Origin: an uncultured Acidobacteriota bacterium
Lineage (GTDB): Bacteria > Acidobacteriota > Vicinamibacteria > Vicinamibacterales > UBA8438
Length of the DNA: 9,268 bases
Direction of reading: 5' to 3'
Assembly (NCBI GenBank): GCA_913043805.1
Contig: CAJWMX010000081.1
Span: 1 to 9,268 of the forward strand
Each line of letters begins with the position of its first letter. Position 1 is the stretch's first letter. The notes under the pieces were generated by a model. The model was not told the origin of the DNA, did no database searches, and saw only the letters and a program-made list of their open reading frames with translations. Shown piece after piece: positions 1-5,294 of the stretch. Position numbers and translations under genes: made by a program.

Positions 1-584
1 ATGGCTGGCGCCGAGAGCAGCGAGTAGCTCGCGTCGGGGAACGACCGCATCACTTCGGGTGTCTTCAGGTCGACCACGCCGTTGTCACCGAAGCCCGCGT
101 TCACGGCGCCGTCGGCCGCCCGGATCGAGTAGAGCGCGCCCGAGCTCGCCCCGAAGATGAGCGAGGGCGGGATGTTCCCCTCACCCGGCCAGTAGGCGAT
201 CCCGCGTCGGGAAGGGAGTGCGCCGTCGGGCAGATCGAACCGCCAGTGCTCCTCGCCGGTCGTCGCGTCAAGCGCGATCACCGACCCGTACGGAGATCCC
301 AGGTACATCATGTTGCCGATGACCAGCGGAATCGACTGGTCCTCCCGCAGGCGTCCTTCGAATCCGTCCGGCCTGAGATTGATGCTCCAGACCCGTTCGA
401 GGGAAGTGACGTTCTCGGCGGTGATCTGCGTGAGCGGGCTGAAACGATTGGCGCCCTGCACGAAGTTCGTGCTGGGCCAGTCCGTTGGTCCAGGCTCGGT
501 CGTTTGAGCCACCACGGCGCTACCACCGAGGGCCAGTGAGAGCACGGTGACGAAGGCGAGTGAGCGACGTACACCATCAAGCAA
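1..584 (-). CDS. PQQ-dependent (quinoprotein) dehydrogenase, N-terminal part, truncated by window edge
   Basis: The frame is open from 584 to the left edge, giving about 194 residues with no stop, so the C-terminal part lies outside the window. The start is most likely TTG at 584, because AAGGAG (598-593) sits 8 nt before it and no ATG occurs in frame until about residue 92. Residues 1-27 form a Sec signal peptide (RRSLAFVTVLSLALGG, then AVVAQ). The mature part opens with DWPSTNFVQGANRFSPLTQI (35-54) followed by NVTSLERVW, the usual first blade of quinoprotein alcohol/glucose dehydrogenases. GSVIALDATTGEEHWRFD (100-117) is a classic PQQ-propeller repeat, and a later blade reads GALYSIRAADGAVNAGFGDN, then GVVDL. 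Family members oxidise alcohols or sugars in the periplasm with PQQ and pass electrons to quinone or cytochrome c. The substrate cannot be read from this part, and PQQ/metal ligands are mostly beyond the edge. A non-enzymatic PQQ-like propeller (BamB type) is less likely given the GFGDNGVVDL motif. Confidence 0.88.
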   Translation of the reverse strand, partial: MLDGVRRSLAFVTVLSLALGGSAVVAQTTEPGPTDWPSTNFVQGANRFSPLTQITAENVTSLERVWSINLRPDGFEGRLREDQSIPLVIGNMMYLGSPYGSVIALDATTGEEHWRFDLPDGALPSRRGIAYWPGEGNIPPSLIFGASSGALYSIRAADGAVNAGFGDNGVVDLKTPEVMRSFPDASYSLLSAPA

Positions 585-694
585 CGGAGCAACTCCTTGT
601 CGGACGCGAACAGACTACGGGCGCATTGTATGTGACCGTGAAGTGTTCGAGCGTGTGGCGGAACGGCCGACAGGTCCTCGGCGTCAAAAAGAGC
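585..694. promoter_or_regulatory. Divergent intergenic region with a weak minus-strand -10 candidate
   Basis: These 110 bases separate the minus-strand quinoprotein gene from the possible plus-strand small membrane protein gene. On the minus strand TACAAT (630-625) matches the -10 consensus at five of six positions and lies about 40 nt before the TTG start. I see no good -35 hexamer at 16-18 nt from it. AAGGAG at 598-593 (minus) is the likely ribosome binding site of the quinoprotein gene. Nothing convincing drives the plus strand; the purine run AAAAAGAG just before 695 is only a weak ribosome binding site. Confidence 0.3.
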
Positions 695-961
695 ATGGAG
701 CTACCGCGCGTAAATCCCGTTGGCATCGTGGAGCGCCCCGCCCCGGGCCGCCCGCGCCGTTATCCGCTCAGGGTGCGGGTGGCGGCGGTGATCGCTCTGG
801 CCACGTTTGTCACGGTGTCGATGGTGACGACGGTCATCAGTCTGGGCGCCTACTGTCTCACCTCGGGCACCGGTCCGGTGCCCGAGGTTCTAGCTCTCGG
901 CCGCCTCCGGCGGGGGATGCCGGCCCTACCGTCGTCCGAGACGGAGCGACCAGGCCAGTAG
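695..961 (+). CDS. Possible small single-pass membrane protein (unrecognised)
   Basis: An 88-residue frame starts at ATG 695. Its N-terminus is basic and proline-rich (ERPAPGRPRRYPLRVR, residues 13-28) and is followed by one strong hydrophobic segment (about 28-54, AAVIALATFVTVSMVTTVIS then LGAYCL). The positive-inside pattern fits an N-in, C-out single-span protein. Codons through the hydrophobic part are strongly GC3-biased, like the neighbours. The last 27 residues look less protein-like, run through the 860-888 palindrome, and overlap the end of the opposing minus-strand gene by 36 nt. The frame is open further upstream (to 560), but that part crosses the quinoprotein start and is less plausible. 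I do not recognise a family, and the gene could be spurious. Confidence 0.35.
   Translation: MELPRVNPVGIVERPAPGRPRRYPLRVRVAAVIALATFVTVSMVTTVISLGAYCLTSGTGPVPEVLALGRLRRGMPALPSSETERPGQ
860..888. terminator. Perfect GC-rich palindrome, possible bidirectional terminator
   Basis: ACCTCGGGCACCGG (860-873), one T (874), and CCGGTGCCCGAGGT (875-888) are exact reverse complements, giving 14-bp arms. As RNA it would fold as a 12-bp stem with a GGUCC loop. It lies 37 nt beyond the stop of the minus-strand gene ending at 926, so it is well placed to end that transcript. Neither side has a run of T (TTCTAG on plus, TGAGAC on minus), so it is not a textbook intrinsic terminator. It also falls inside the possible small membrane protein frame, near that frame's end. 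A protein-binding operator is the alternative. Confidence 0.45.
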
Positions 962-1255
962 GGCGAAGGTGCCGGCGAGGGTGAGGGTCAGCAGTGCCAC
1001 CGCCTGAGCCACGACGGGCGGCACCGTCGAGTTGGCGGCCGCGGTGTGCACTGAGCCGGACGTCATCAGCACTACCAGGGTCGCGAGTACCGGGCCAAGA
1101 CCGAAGCGGAGCCACGGAAAGGGGAGGGCCGTCGCCCCCTCCGCCTCATCGCGAACCGCCTGCATGACCCGAACGGAAAACTGCGGCGTCGGGGTGACGG
1201 CCGGCTCCTCGTGGAGGGCGCGTTCGAGTGCCGCGTCGTCGAGCTCGTCGTGCAT
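926..1255 (-). CDS. Small two-TM protein with anti-sigma-factor-like architecture (hypothetical)
   Basis: This gene encodes 109 residues starting at ATG 1255, with GGGGA 7 nt upstream as a plausible ribosome binding site. The N-terminus is acidic and helical (MHDELDDAALERALHEEP), then PTPQFSVRVMQAVRDEAEGA (22-41). In other bacteria an opening of this form, ELD..L..AL..EP..PS..F...V...I, is common in small proteins encoded directly after an ECF sigma factor. Two hydrophobic segments follow, at about 52-68 and 79-103, and the protein ends RLGRR. It has no zinc-finger HxxxCxxC, so it is not a classical ZAS anti-sigma. The frame stays open upstream to 1453, but that part is antisense to a plus-strand coding remnant and has poor codon bias, so I reject the longer start. 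No sigma factor gene lies upstream, which makes this an orphan. Function is inferred from architecture only. Confidence 0.6.
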   Translation of the reverse strand: MHDELDDAALERALHEEPAVTPTPQFSVRVMQAVRDEAEGATALPFPWLRFGLGPVLATLVVLMTSGSVHTAAANSTVPPVVAQAVALLTLTLAGTFALLAWSLRLGRR

Positions 1256-1261
1256 CAGAGG

Positions 1262-1435
1262 TTCCCCGTGCAGGAGGGCACGTTCGGGACCGCGCTCTAT
1301 GACACGTTCAAGAGCTTCATGACCTTCGACGCGAGGGACGACAACAGCGCCGAGGTGGATCTGTAATTCTCTCCCGACGGCCAGACGCTCGAGTACGCGA
1401 TCACCGACGACCTCACCGGCGAGTTCCGCCGGTAG
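1262..1435 (+). pseudogene. Decayed 3' end of an unidentified gene, interrupted by an in-frame stop
   Basis: In one plus-strand frame this stretch reads as convincing protein with nearly all G/C third positions: VQEGTFGTALYDTFKSFMTF, then DARDDNSAEVDL, a TAA at 1364-1366, then FSPDGQTLEYAITDDLTGEF, RR, and a double stop (TAG TAG, 1433-1438). Composition and codon bias are the same on both sides of the TAA, which suggests one former reading frame broken by a point mutation. Upstream of about 1260 the same frame turns into the antisense of the minus-strand gene starting at 1255 and no longer looks like protein, so the 5' part has been lost. I cannot name the parent family. The alternatives are a very short real gene after the TAA or chance, but the GC3 pattern argues against chance. 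Confidence 0.45.
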
Positions 1436-1466
1436 TAGAATCGACCCGACCATCGAGGGGGTGAGG

Positions 1467-3365
1467 GTGCGCAGATCGCTGCTGTGGCTGACCGTTCTGT
1501 TGACCGGCTGTGCCGGGAGCGCTCCTGAGGAATCAGGCGCCGGGGTCGGGGCCGAGTCGGCCGCGGCGACGGCCCTTGGGAGCGGCCCCGCATCCAGGAC
1601 GGCGTTCTTTGGCGACCTTCACGTCCACACGCGCTATTCCTACGACGCCTACGCCTTCGGGACCCGGACCGACCCCGACGCCGCGTACGAGTTCGCGAAG
1701 GGCAACCCCATCACCCATCCCGCCGGGTTCGAGATGCAGCTCGACCGCCCGCTCGACTTCCAGGCGGTGGCCGACCACGCGAACTATCTGGGGATGCTGC
1801 CGGCGATGACCGATCCCGACTCACCGGCCTACGACCATCCGGTGGCCGAAGTTGTTCGTACGGCTGAGACCGTAGAGGAGCGGCAGGGCATCTTCAGCGC
1901 CATGCAGCCCTATGCCCGGGTCATGGCCGACCAGGATTCGAGCTTCCGGGACCACCTCGACATGGATGTGGTGCGGTCGGCCTGGGCCGAGACCATCGCG
2001 GCCGCCAATCGCCACAACGACCCCGGCACTTTCACTGCGTTCATTGGCTACGAGTACACGTCCGCCGGTCGGGGCGGCATCTACAACAACCTGCATCGCA
2101 ACGTGATCTTTCGCGGTGACCGTGGTCCCGACGTCCCGTTCTCGCGGCTCGATTCGTTCAACCCCGAAGATCTCTGGGACGCGATGGACGGTTGGCGCGC
2201 CGACGGTATGGATGTGTTGGCCATTCCCCACAACATGAACGGGTCTGGCGGCCGGATGTTCGAGTTCGAATACTTCGACGGCGGCGCGATCGACGAGGCG
2301 TACTCGGAGCGCCGGTCGCGCAACGAGCCGATCGCGGAGATGACCCAGGCCAAGGGCACCGCGGAAACGCATCCGTCGCTGTCGCCCAACGACGAGTGGG
2401 CCGACTTCGAGATCATGCCGTATCGGATCTCGACCAGCATTCTCAGCGAGCCGCCCGGCAGCTATATGCGTGACGCGCTGCGCCGTGGTCTGGCCATCGA
2501 GGAAGGCGGGGTCTCGAACCCCTACAAGCTCGGGTTCATCGGGTCGAGCGACAGCCATGTGGCGGCGGGGGTGTTCGACGAGGAGGACTACACGGGCCCT
2601 TCAGGGCTGATGCAAGCGACCGGCGAGCGCCGTGGTTCGCTCCCGGTGGAGGCCACGGACAACACCATTGACGACGGTACCGGTCGCCATTTCTCGACCT
2701 CAAACGCCATCACGAACGGCGGCTCCGGTCTGGCGGGGGTGTGGGCGGAAGAGAACACGCGCGAGAGCCTGTTCGACGCCATGCGCCGGCGAGAGACGTT
2801 TGCGACCTCCGGCACACGGATCCGCGTCCGTTTCTTTGCCGGGGTCGGTCTCGGCGCGCTCGATCTCGACGACGCCGATCTGGTGTCCGCCGCCTACGCG
2901 GCCGGCGTGCCGATGGGCGGCGATCTGGTCTCGAGCACACACGCGCCGAGCTTCCTGGTCTGGGCGACTCAGGATCCGCTGGCCGCGCCGCTGCAGCGAC
3001 TACAGGTGGTCAAGGGGTGGGTCGATGGCGCTGGCGAGACCCGGGAGCAGGTATTCGACGTGGCCTGTTCGGACGGTCTTTCCGTGGATCCGGCCACCGA
3101 TCGCTGTCCGGACAACGGAGCCGCGGTCGACCTGGCGACCTGCGAGATCAGCCAGGGTGTGGGCGCCTCTGAGCTGCGCACGTTGTGGACGGACCGGGGG
3201 TTCGATTCCACTCAGCGCGCCTTCTATTACCTTCGCGTGCTCGAGAACCCGACGTGCCGGTGGTCGACCTGGGACGCCGTCGAGGCCGGGGTCGAGCCAA
3301 GGGCCGACATCCCCAGCACGATCCAGGAGCGTGCCTGGTCGTCGCCGATCTGGTACACCCCGTAG
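1467..3365 (+). CDS. DUF3604 family lipoprotein (PHP-like predicted metallo-hydrolase)
   Basis: This 632-residue protein starts best at GTG 1467, which has GAGGGG 6 nt upstream; GTG 1461 is two codons earlier but has no spacing to that site. The signal peptide MRRSLLWLTVLLTGC ends in a lipobox (LTGC, Cys15), so it is a predicted lipoprotein. The mature part is a full DUF3604 domain. FFGDLHVHTRYSYDAY carries the PHP-like HxH (His52, His54). It is followed by VADHANYLG (His104), GYEYTS (about 195), the NLHRNVIF segment, AIPHNMNGSGG (His255), GFIGSSDSHVAAG (His364), and the family's late signature RRRETFATSGTRI. These His/Asp residues resemble metal ligands of PHP-superfamily phosphoesterases. 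The reaction is not established for DUF3604, so hydrolase activity is inference. The C-terminal 150 residues form a beta-rich region with several Cys. The gene stands alone between a gene remnant and a small barrel protein; 3366-3481 holds no gene. Confidence 0.95.
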   Translation: MRRSLLWLTVLLTGCAGSAPEESGAGVGAESAAATALGSGPASRTAFFGDLHVHTRYSYDAYAFGTRTDPDAAYEFAKGNPITHPAGFEMQLDRPLDFQAVADHANYLGMLPAMTDPDSPAYDHPVAEVVRTAETVEERQGIFSAMQPYARVMADQDSSFRDHLDMDVVRSAWAETIAAANRHNDPGTFTAFIGYEYTSAGRGGIYNNLHRNVIFRGDRGPDVPFSRLDSFNPEDLWDAMDGWRADGMDVLAIPHNMNGSGGRMFEFEYFDGGAIDEAYSERRSRNEPIAEMTQAKGTAETHPSLSPNDEWADFEIMPYRISTSILSEPPGSYMRDALRRGLAIEEGGVSNPYKLGFIGSSDSHVAAGVFDEEDYTGPSGLMQATGERRGSLPVEATDNTIDDGTGRHFSTSNAITNGGSGLAGVWAEENTRESLFDAMRRRETFATSGTRIRVRFFAGVGLGALDLDDADLVSAAYAAGVPMGGDLVSSTHAPSFLVWATQDPLAAPLQRLQVVKGWVDGAGETREQVFDVACSDGLSVDPATDRCPDNGAAVDLATCEISQGVGASELRTLWTDRGFDSTQRAFYYLRVLENPTCRWSTWDAVEAGVEPRADIPSTIQERAWSSPIWYTP

Positions 3366-3481
3366 ACACGTTGTCCTGATGCGGAGACGCGTTGACGTAG
3401 CGCCGAGGTTTGATACCACCGCGCGGCATCGGATTCCCGGCCCTTCATCGACCTGGCCCGCCGGTTGCACCGGTCCAGGGC

Positions 3482-3808
3482 ATGAGACCCCACACCCTGT
3501 TCCGCTCGCCGACCGTCGCGGCGCTGGTGTTCGCCGCTGGCGCCGCTTCAGCCTTCGCCCAGTCGGAAGATCCGGGGCCTTCGCCTGACGACACCAGGTT
3601 CCAGGTGGGCGTCCACGGTCTGGTCGGGAGTCCGCTCGGGGATTTCTCGGACAACGTCGACATCGGCGGGCACTACGTTTGCGGTGCGCCGTTGCGTTAC
3701 CTCGAGCCAGGGGCGCTGGGGGCGGCCGAAGGTGTTGCCACGTTCGACGAGCGGTTGTCCCGGACCGACCTGTTCACGATACAGCTAGGCGCGTACTTCG
3801 AGTTCTAG
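3482..3808 (+). CDS. Internally shortened outer-membrane beta-barrel-like protein (possible pseudogene)
   Basis: The frame gives 108 residues from ATG 3482. The frame is open back to 3410, but residues before MRPHTLFR do not look like protein. Residues 1-27 are a Sec signal peptide ending ASAFAQ. RFQVGVHGLVGSPLGDFSDN (39-58) looks like the first strand and turn of a small outer-membrane barrel. The C-terminus, RTDLFTIQLGAYFEF, alternates hydrophobic residues and ends in Phe, the typical last strand read by the BAM machinery. The piece LRYLEPGAL (71-79) resembles the late loop of such barrels. Related barrels are usually near 200 residues with eight or more strands, while here the first and last strands are joined at about residues 63-70 (around 3668-3690). 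I infer an in-frame internal deletion. The ribosome binding site is weak (CAGGGC). A short natural protein cannot be excluded. Confidence 0.6.
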   Translation: MRPHTLFRSPTVAALVFAAGAASAFAQSEDPGPSPDDTRFQVGVHGLVGSPLGDFSDNVDIGGHYVCGAPLRYLEPGALGAAEGVATFDERLSRTDLFTIQLGAYFEF

Positions 3809-3851
3809 CAGTCCGTGGTGGGCTTCACCACGAGCTGCTGAGGAGATGACG

Positions 3852-4445
3852 ATGAGGAAGCTCTGTTGGGCAGCGCTGGTGATGGTGCTGGGCGGCGCCT
3901 TGCTGGCGCAGGCCCAGACGCGCGACGGGGCCGATGGGCCAGTCGAGTATCGGGTGCTCGCCACGTCCCGCACCTCGACGATGGAGAAGGAGCTCAACGA
4001 AGCGGCGGCCGAAGGATACCGGTTCGAGGGTTTCATGGGTGGCGATACCGCGTTCGGTGGCTCCGAGGTGGTGTCGTTGCTGATGCGCGGCGAAGAGGCC
4101 GAAGGTGGTCGCTACTCGTATCGGCTGTTGGCCACCAGTCAGACCTCCACCATGCAGGAGGAGATGCAGGACGCGGGTCGCGACGGCTACTCGTATCGTG
4201 GACAGACCGTCTACTCGTCACTCTTTGGCGGTGAAGAGGTCGTCGTGATCATGGAGCGCGACGAAGCCGGTTCCCCACGGCTCTACGACTATCAGCTGCT
4301 GGCGACGTCGCGGACGTCGACCCTCGAGACCGAGCTGAACGAGGTGGGCCAGGACGGGTTCCGGCTGGTCGGCATCACGGTGGGCGAGACCGCCTTCGGC
4401 GGTGACGAGGTCGTGGTCCTCACCGAACGAATCTCCGACCGCTAA
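3852..4445 (+). CDS. Secreted protein with three tandem DUF4177-like repeats
   Basis: This 197-residue protein starts at ATG 3852. GAGGAG (3840-3845) is 6 nt before it, while ATG 3846 would touch that site. A Sec signal peptide (MRKLCWAALVMVLGGALLAQ, cleavage near AQA) is followed by three copies of one unit of about 56 residues, at 31-79, 87-136 and 144-193. Each unit reads Y-R/Q-V/L-LATS-R/Q-TST-M/L, then a helix with E-L/M-N/Q and a G-Y/F turn, then a beta strand, FGG-x-EVV, and a final strand. The ELNE.G.DGFRLVG core fits the DUF4177 fold, a small alpha/beta domain of unknown function. The protein ends right after repeat three, so it has no other domain. No ligand residues stand out, and its role is unknown. 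It shares its strand with the barrel fragment upstream (43 nt gap) and converges on copB. Periplasmic location is inferred. Confidence 0.9.
   Translation: MRKLCWAALVMVLGGALLAQAQTRDGADGPVEYRVLATSRTSTMEKELNEAAAEGYRFEGFMGGDTAFGGSEVVSLLMRGEEAEGGRYSYRLLATSQTSTMQEEMQDAGRDGYSYRGQTVYSSLFGGEEVVVIMERDEAGSPRLYDYQLLATSRTSTLETELNEVGQDGFRLVGITVGETAFGGDEVVVLTERISDR
3942..4430 (+). repeat. Three in-frame coding repeats of about 170 bp
   Basis: The repeat units lie at about 3942-4088, 4110-4259 and 4281-4430. They are clear at protein level: LATSRTSTMEKELNEAAAEG, LATSQTSTMQEEMQDAGRDG and LATSRTSTLETELNEVGQDG. At DNA level they have diverged, so this is an old internal duplication rather than a recent or unstable repeat. 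Units one and three share TAFGG and are more alike at these sites than either is to unit two (SLFGG). Confidence 0.88.
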
Positions 4446-4446
4446 C

Positions 4447-4470
4447 GGTTTCTTGCGTCGTCGAGAAACC
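4447..4470. terminator. Hairpin between convergent genes, likely bidirectional terminator
   Basis: GGTTTCTTG (4447-4455), loop CGTCGT, and CGAGAAACC (4462-4470) form a 9-bp stem with a single T-G wobble. It lies immediately after the stop of the DUF4177-like gene (4443-4445) and touches the TAG of copB (4472-4470 on minus). It fits a shared terminator for the two converging transcripts. The T-tract is poor on both sides, so efficiency is uncertain. Confidence 0.6.
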
Positions 4471-5294
4471 TAATACCAGAGGCGGAGCCCCCCTACGAAC
4501 CGGCGATCGTGATCCGCGTGCCACGGCACGAGCGCCGGGGTGTGGAGCCGCCGCAACCATTCGATACCGACATACGGGGCGAGCTCCCGACGAATCTCGT
4601 AACGCAGGCGTAGACCGGTCTCGAGCTCGCTCGGAAGCGCCCCGATGTCGTCGGCCCGATTCCGATACAGGTCCAGCTCGACCACCGGTTGCAGAATCAG
4701 GCGGTTGGTGAGCAACAGCTCGTAATCGGCTGCGAGCCGCACCCCTATCCGTCCGGCGCTGCCGGCGAAGGCCGTGGCCTCGACCTCGAACCAGTAGGGG
4801 GCCAGGCCCTGCAGTCCGACCGCCAGCCACGAGCGCGAGGTGTCACCCAGATCCTGTCTGAGACCCACCGTCACGTCCCACCAGCGGCTGACCGCTCGCC
4901 CGAAGGCCATCTGTAGCTTGGCGTCGTCGACGCCCGTCACATCCGCGCCGCCGTCAGACTTGAACCAGAGGCGGTTCAGATCACCGCCGAACCATCCTAG
5001 GGCCTCCCATTGGAGCCCCCCATCGGCGCCGCCGTGCCCCTCGAAGCGGTCGAGCAGGGCGAAGGTGGTCGGGGCCGTCTGGTGCGGAGACACGGTCACC
5101 TCGGGGAACGCCGCCTCCAGGTCATCGTCCGTTATCGAAGGAATCGGCGTCCGCGGGGTCTCGGGTGGGCTGTCGACAGGGGCGTTGGTGTCATGTGGCG
5201 GCTGGGCGCCGGTCGCTCCCGGCCGAGGCTTCGCATGAGCCTCGACGGTCAACAGGCAGAGCAGCGCCACCGCTCCGACGAGGGTCGGCCTCAC
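4470..5294 (-). CDS. copB: CopB/PcoB-family copper resistance outer-membrane protein
   Basis: This gene encodes 274 residues from GTG 5294, which overlaps the TGA of copA by 4 nt (GTGA), so the two are translationally coupled. A Sec signal peptide (MRPTLVGAVALLCLLTVEAH) precedes a Pro-rich linker (22-70). The CopB core then follows: FALLDRFEG (78-86), WEALGWFGGDLNRLWFKSDG (96-115), a VTVGLRQDLGDTSRSW segment (141-156), GLQGLAPYWFEVEATAF (160-176), LLTNRLILQPVVEL (194-207), the GLRLRYEIRRELAPYVGI segment (227-244), and a last strand ending GGLRLWY. The family acts in the outer membrane beside CopA in periplasmic copper handling. Classic Pseudomonas CopB has a Met/His-rich N-terminal stretch. 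Here it is almost absent (only PPHDTN and SPHQT), so copper binding at the N-terminus is probably weak and may be taken over by the His-rich leader protein. Confidence 0.95.
   Translation of the reverse strand: MRPTLVGAVALLCLLTVEAHAKPRPGATGAQPPHDTNAPVDSPPETPRTPIPSITDDDLEAAFPEVTVSPHQTAPTTFALLDRFEGHGGADGGLQWEALGWFGGDLNRLWFKSDGGADVTGVDDAKLQMAFGRAVSRWWDVTVGLRQDLGDTSRSWLAVGLQGLAPYWFEVEATAFAGSAGRIGVRLAADYELLLTNRLILQPVVELDLYRNRADDIGALPSELETGLRLRYEIRRELAPYVGIEWLRRLHTPALVPWHADHDRRFVGGLRLWY

Noticed and set aside
1256..1310. A sigma factor C-terminus ending at the TGATG overlap (TGA 1256-1254)
   Set aside because: The frame leading to this TGA hits another stop at 1310-1308 and reads nothing like sigma region 4.
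1256..1453. Upstream extension of the minus-strand anti-sigma-like gene to a start at 1453
   Set aside because: Its codons have mixed third positions, while the plus-strand frame here is strongly GC3-biased; a plausible ribosome binding site precedes ATG 1255.
1821..2558. Long open frame (about 245 codons) on the minus strand
   Set aside because: It is fully antisense to the DUF3604 gene, Arg/Val/His-rich without a recognisable motif, and a usual by-product of GC-rich codon bias.
2632..3588. Long plus-strand open frame (318 codons)
   Set aside because: It is very Arg/Pro/Ser-rich, overlaps the DUF3604 gene in another frame and runs into the next gene; it is a shadow frame.
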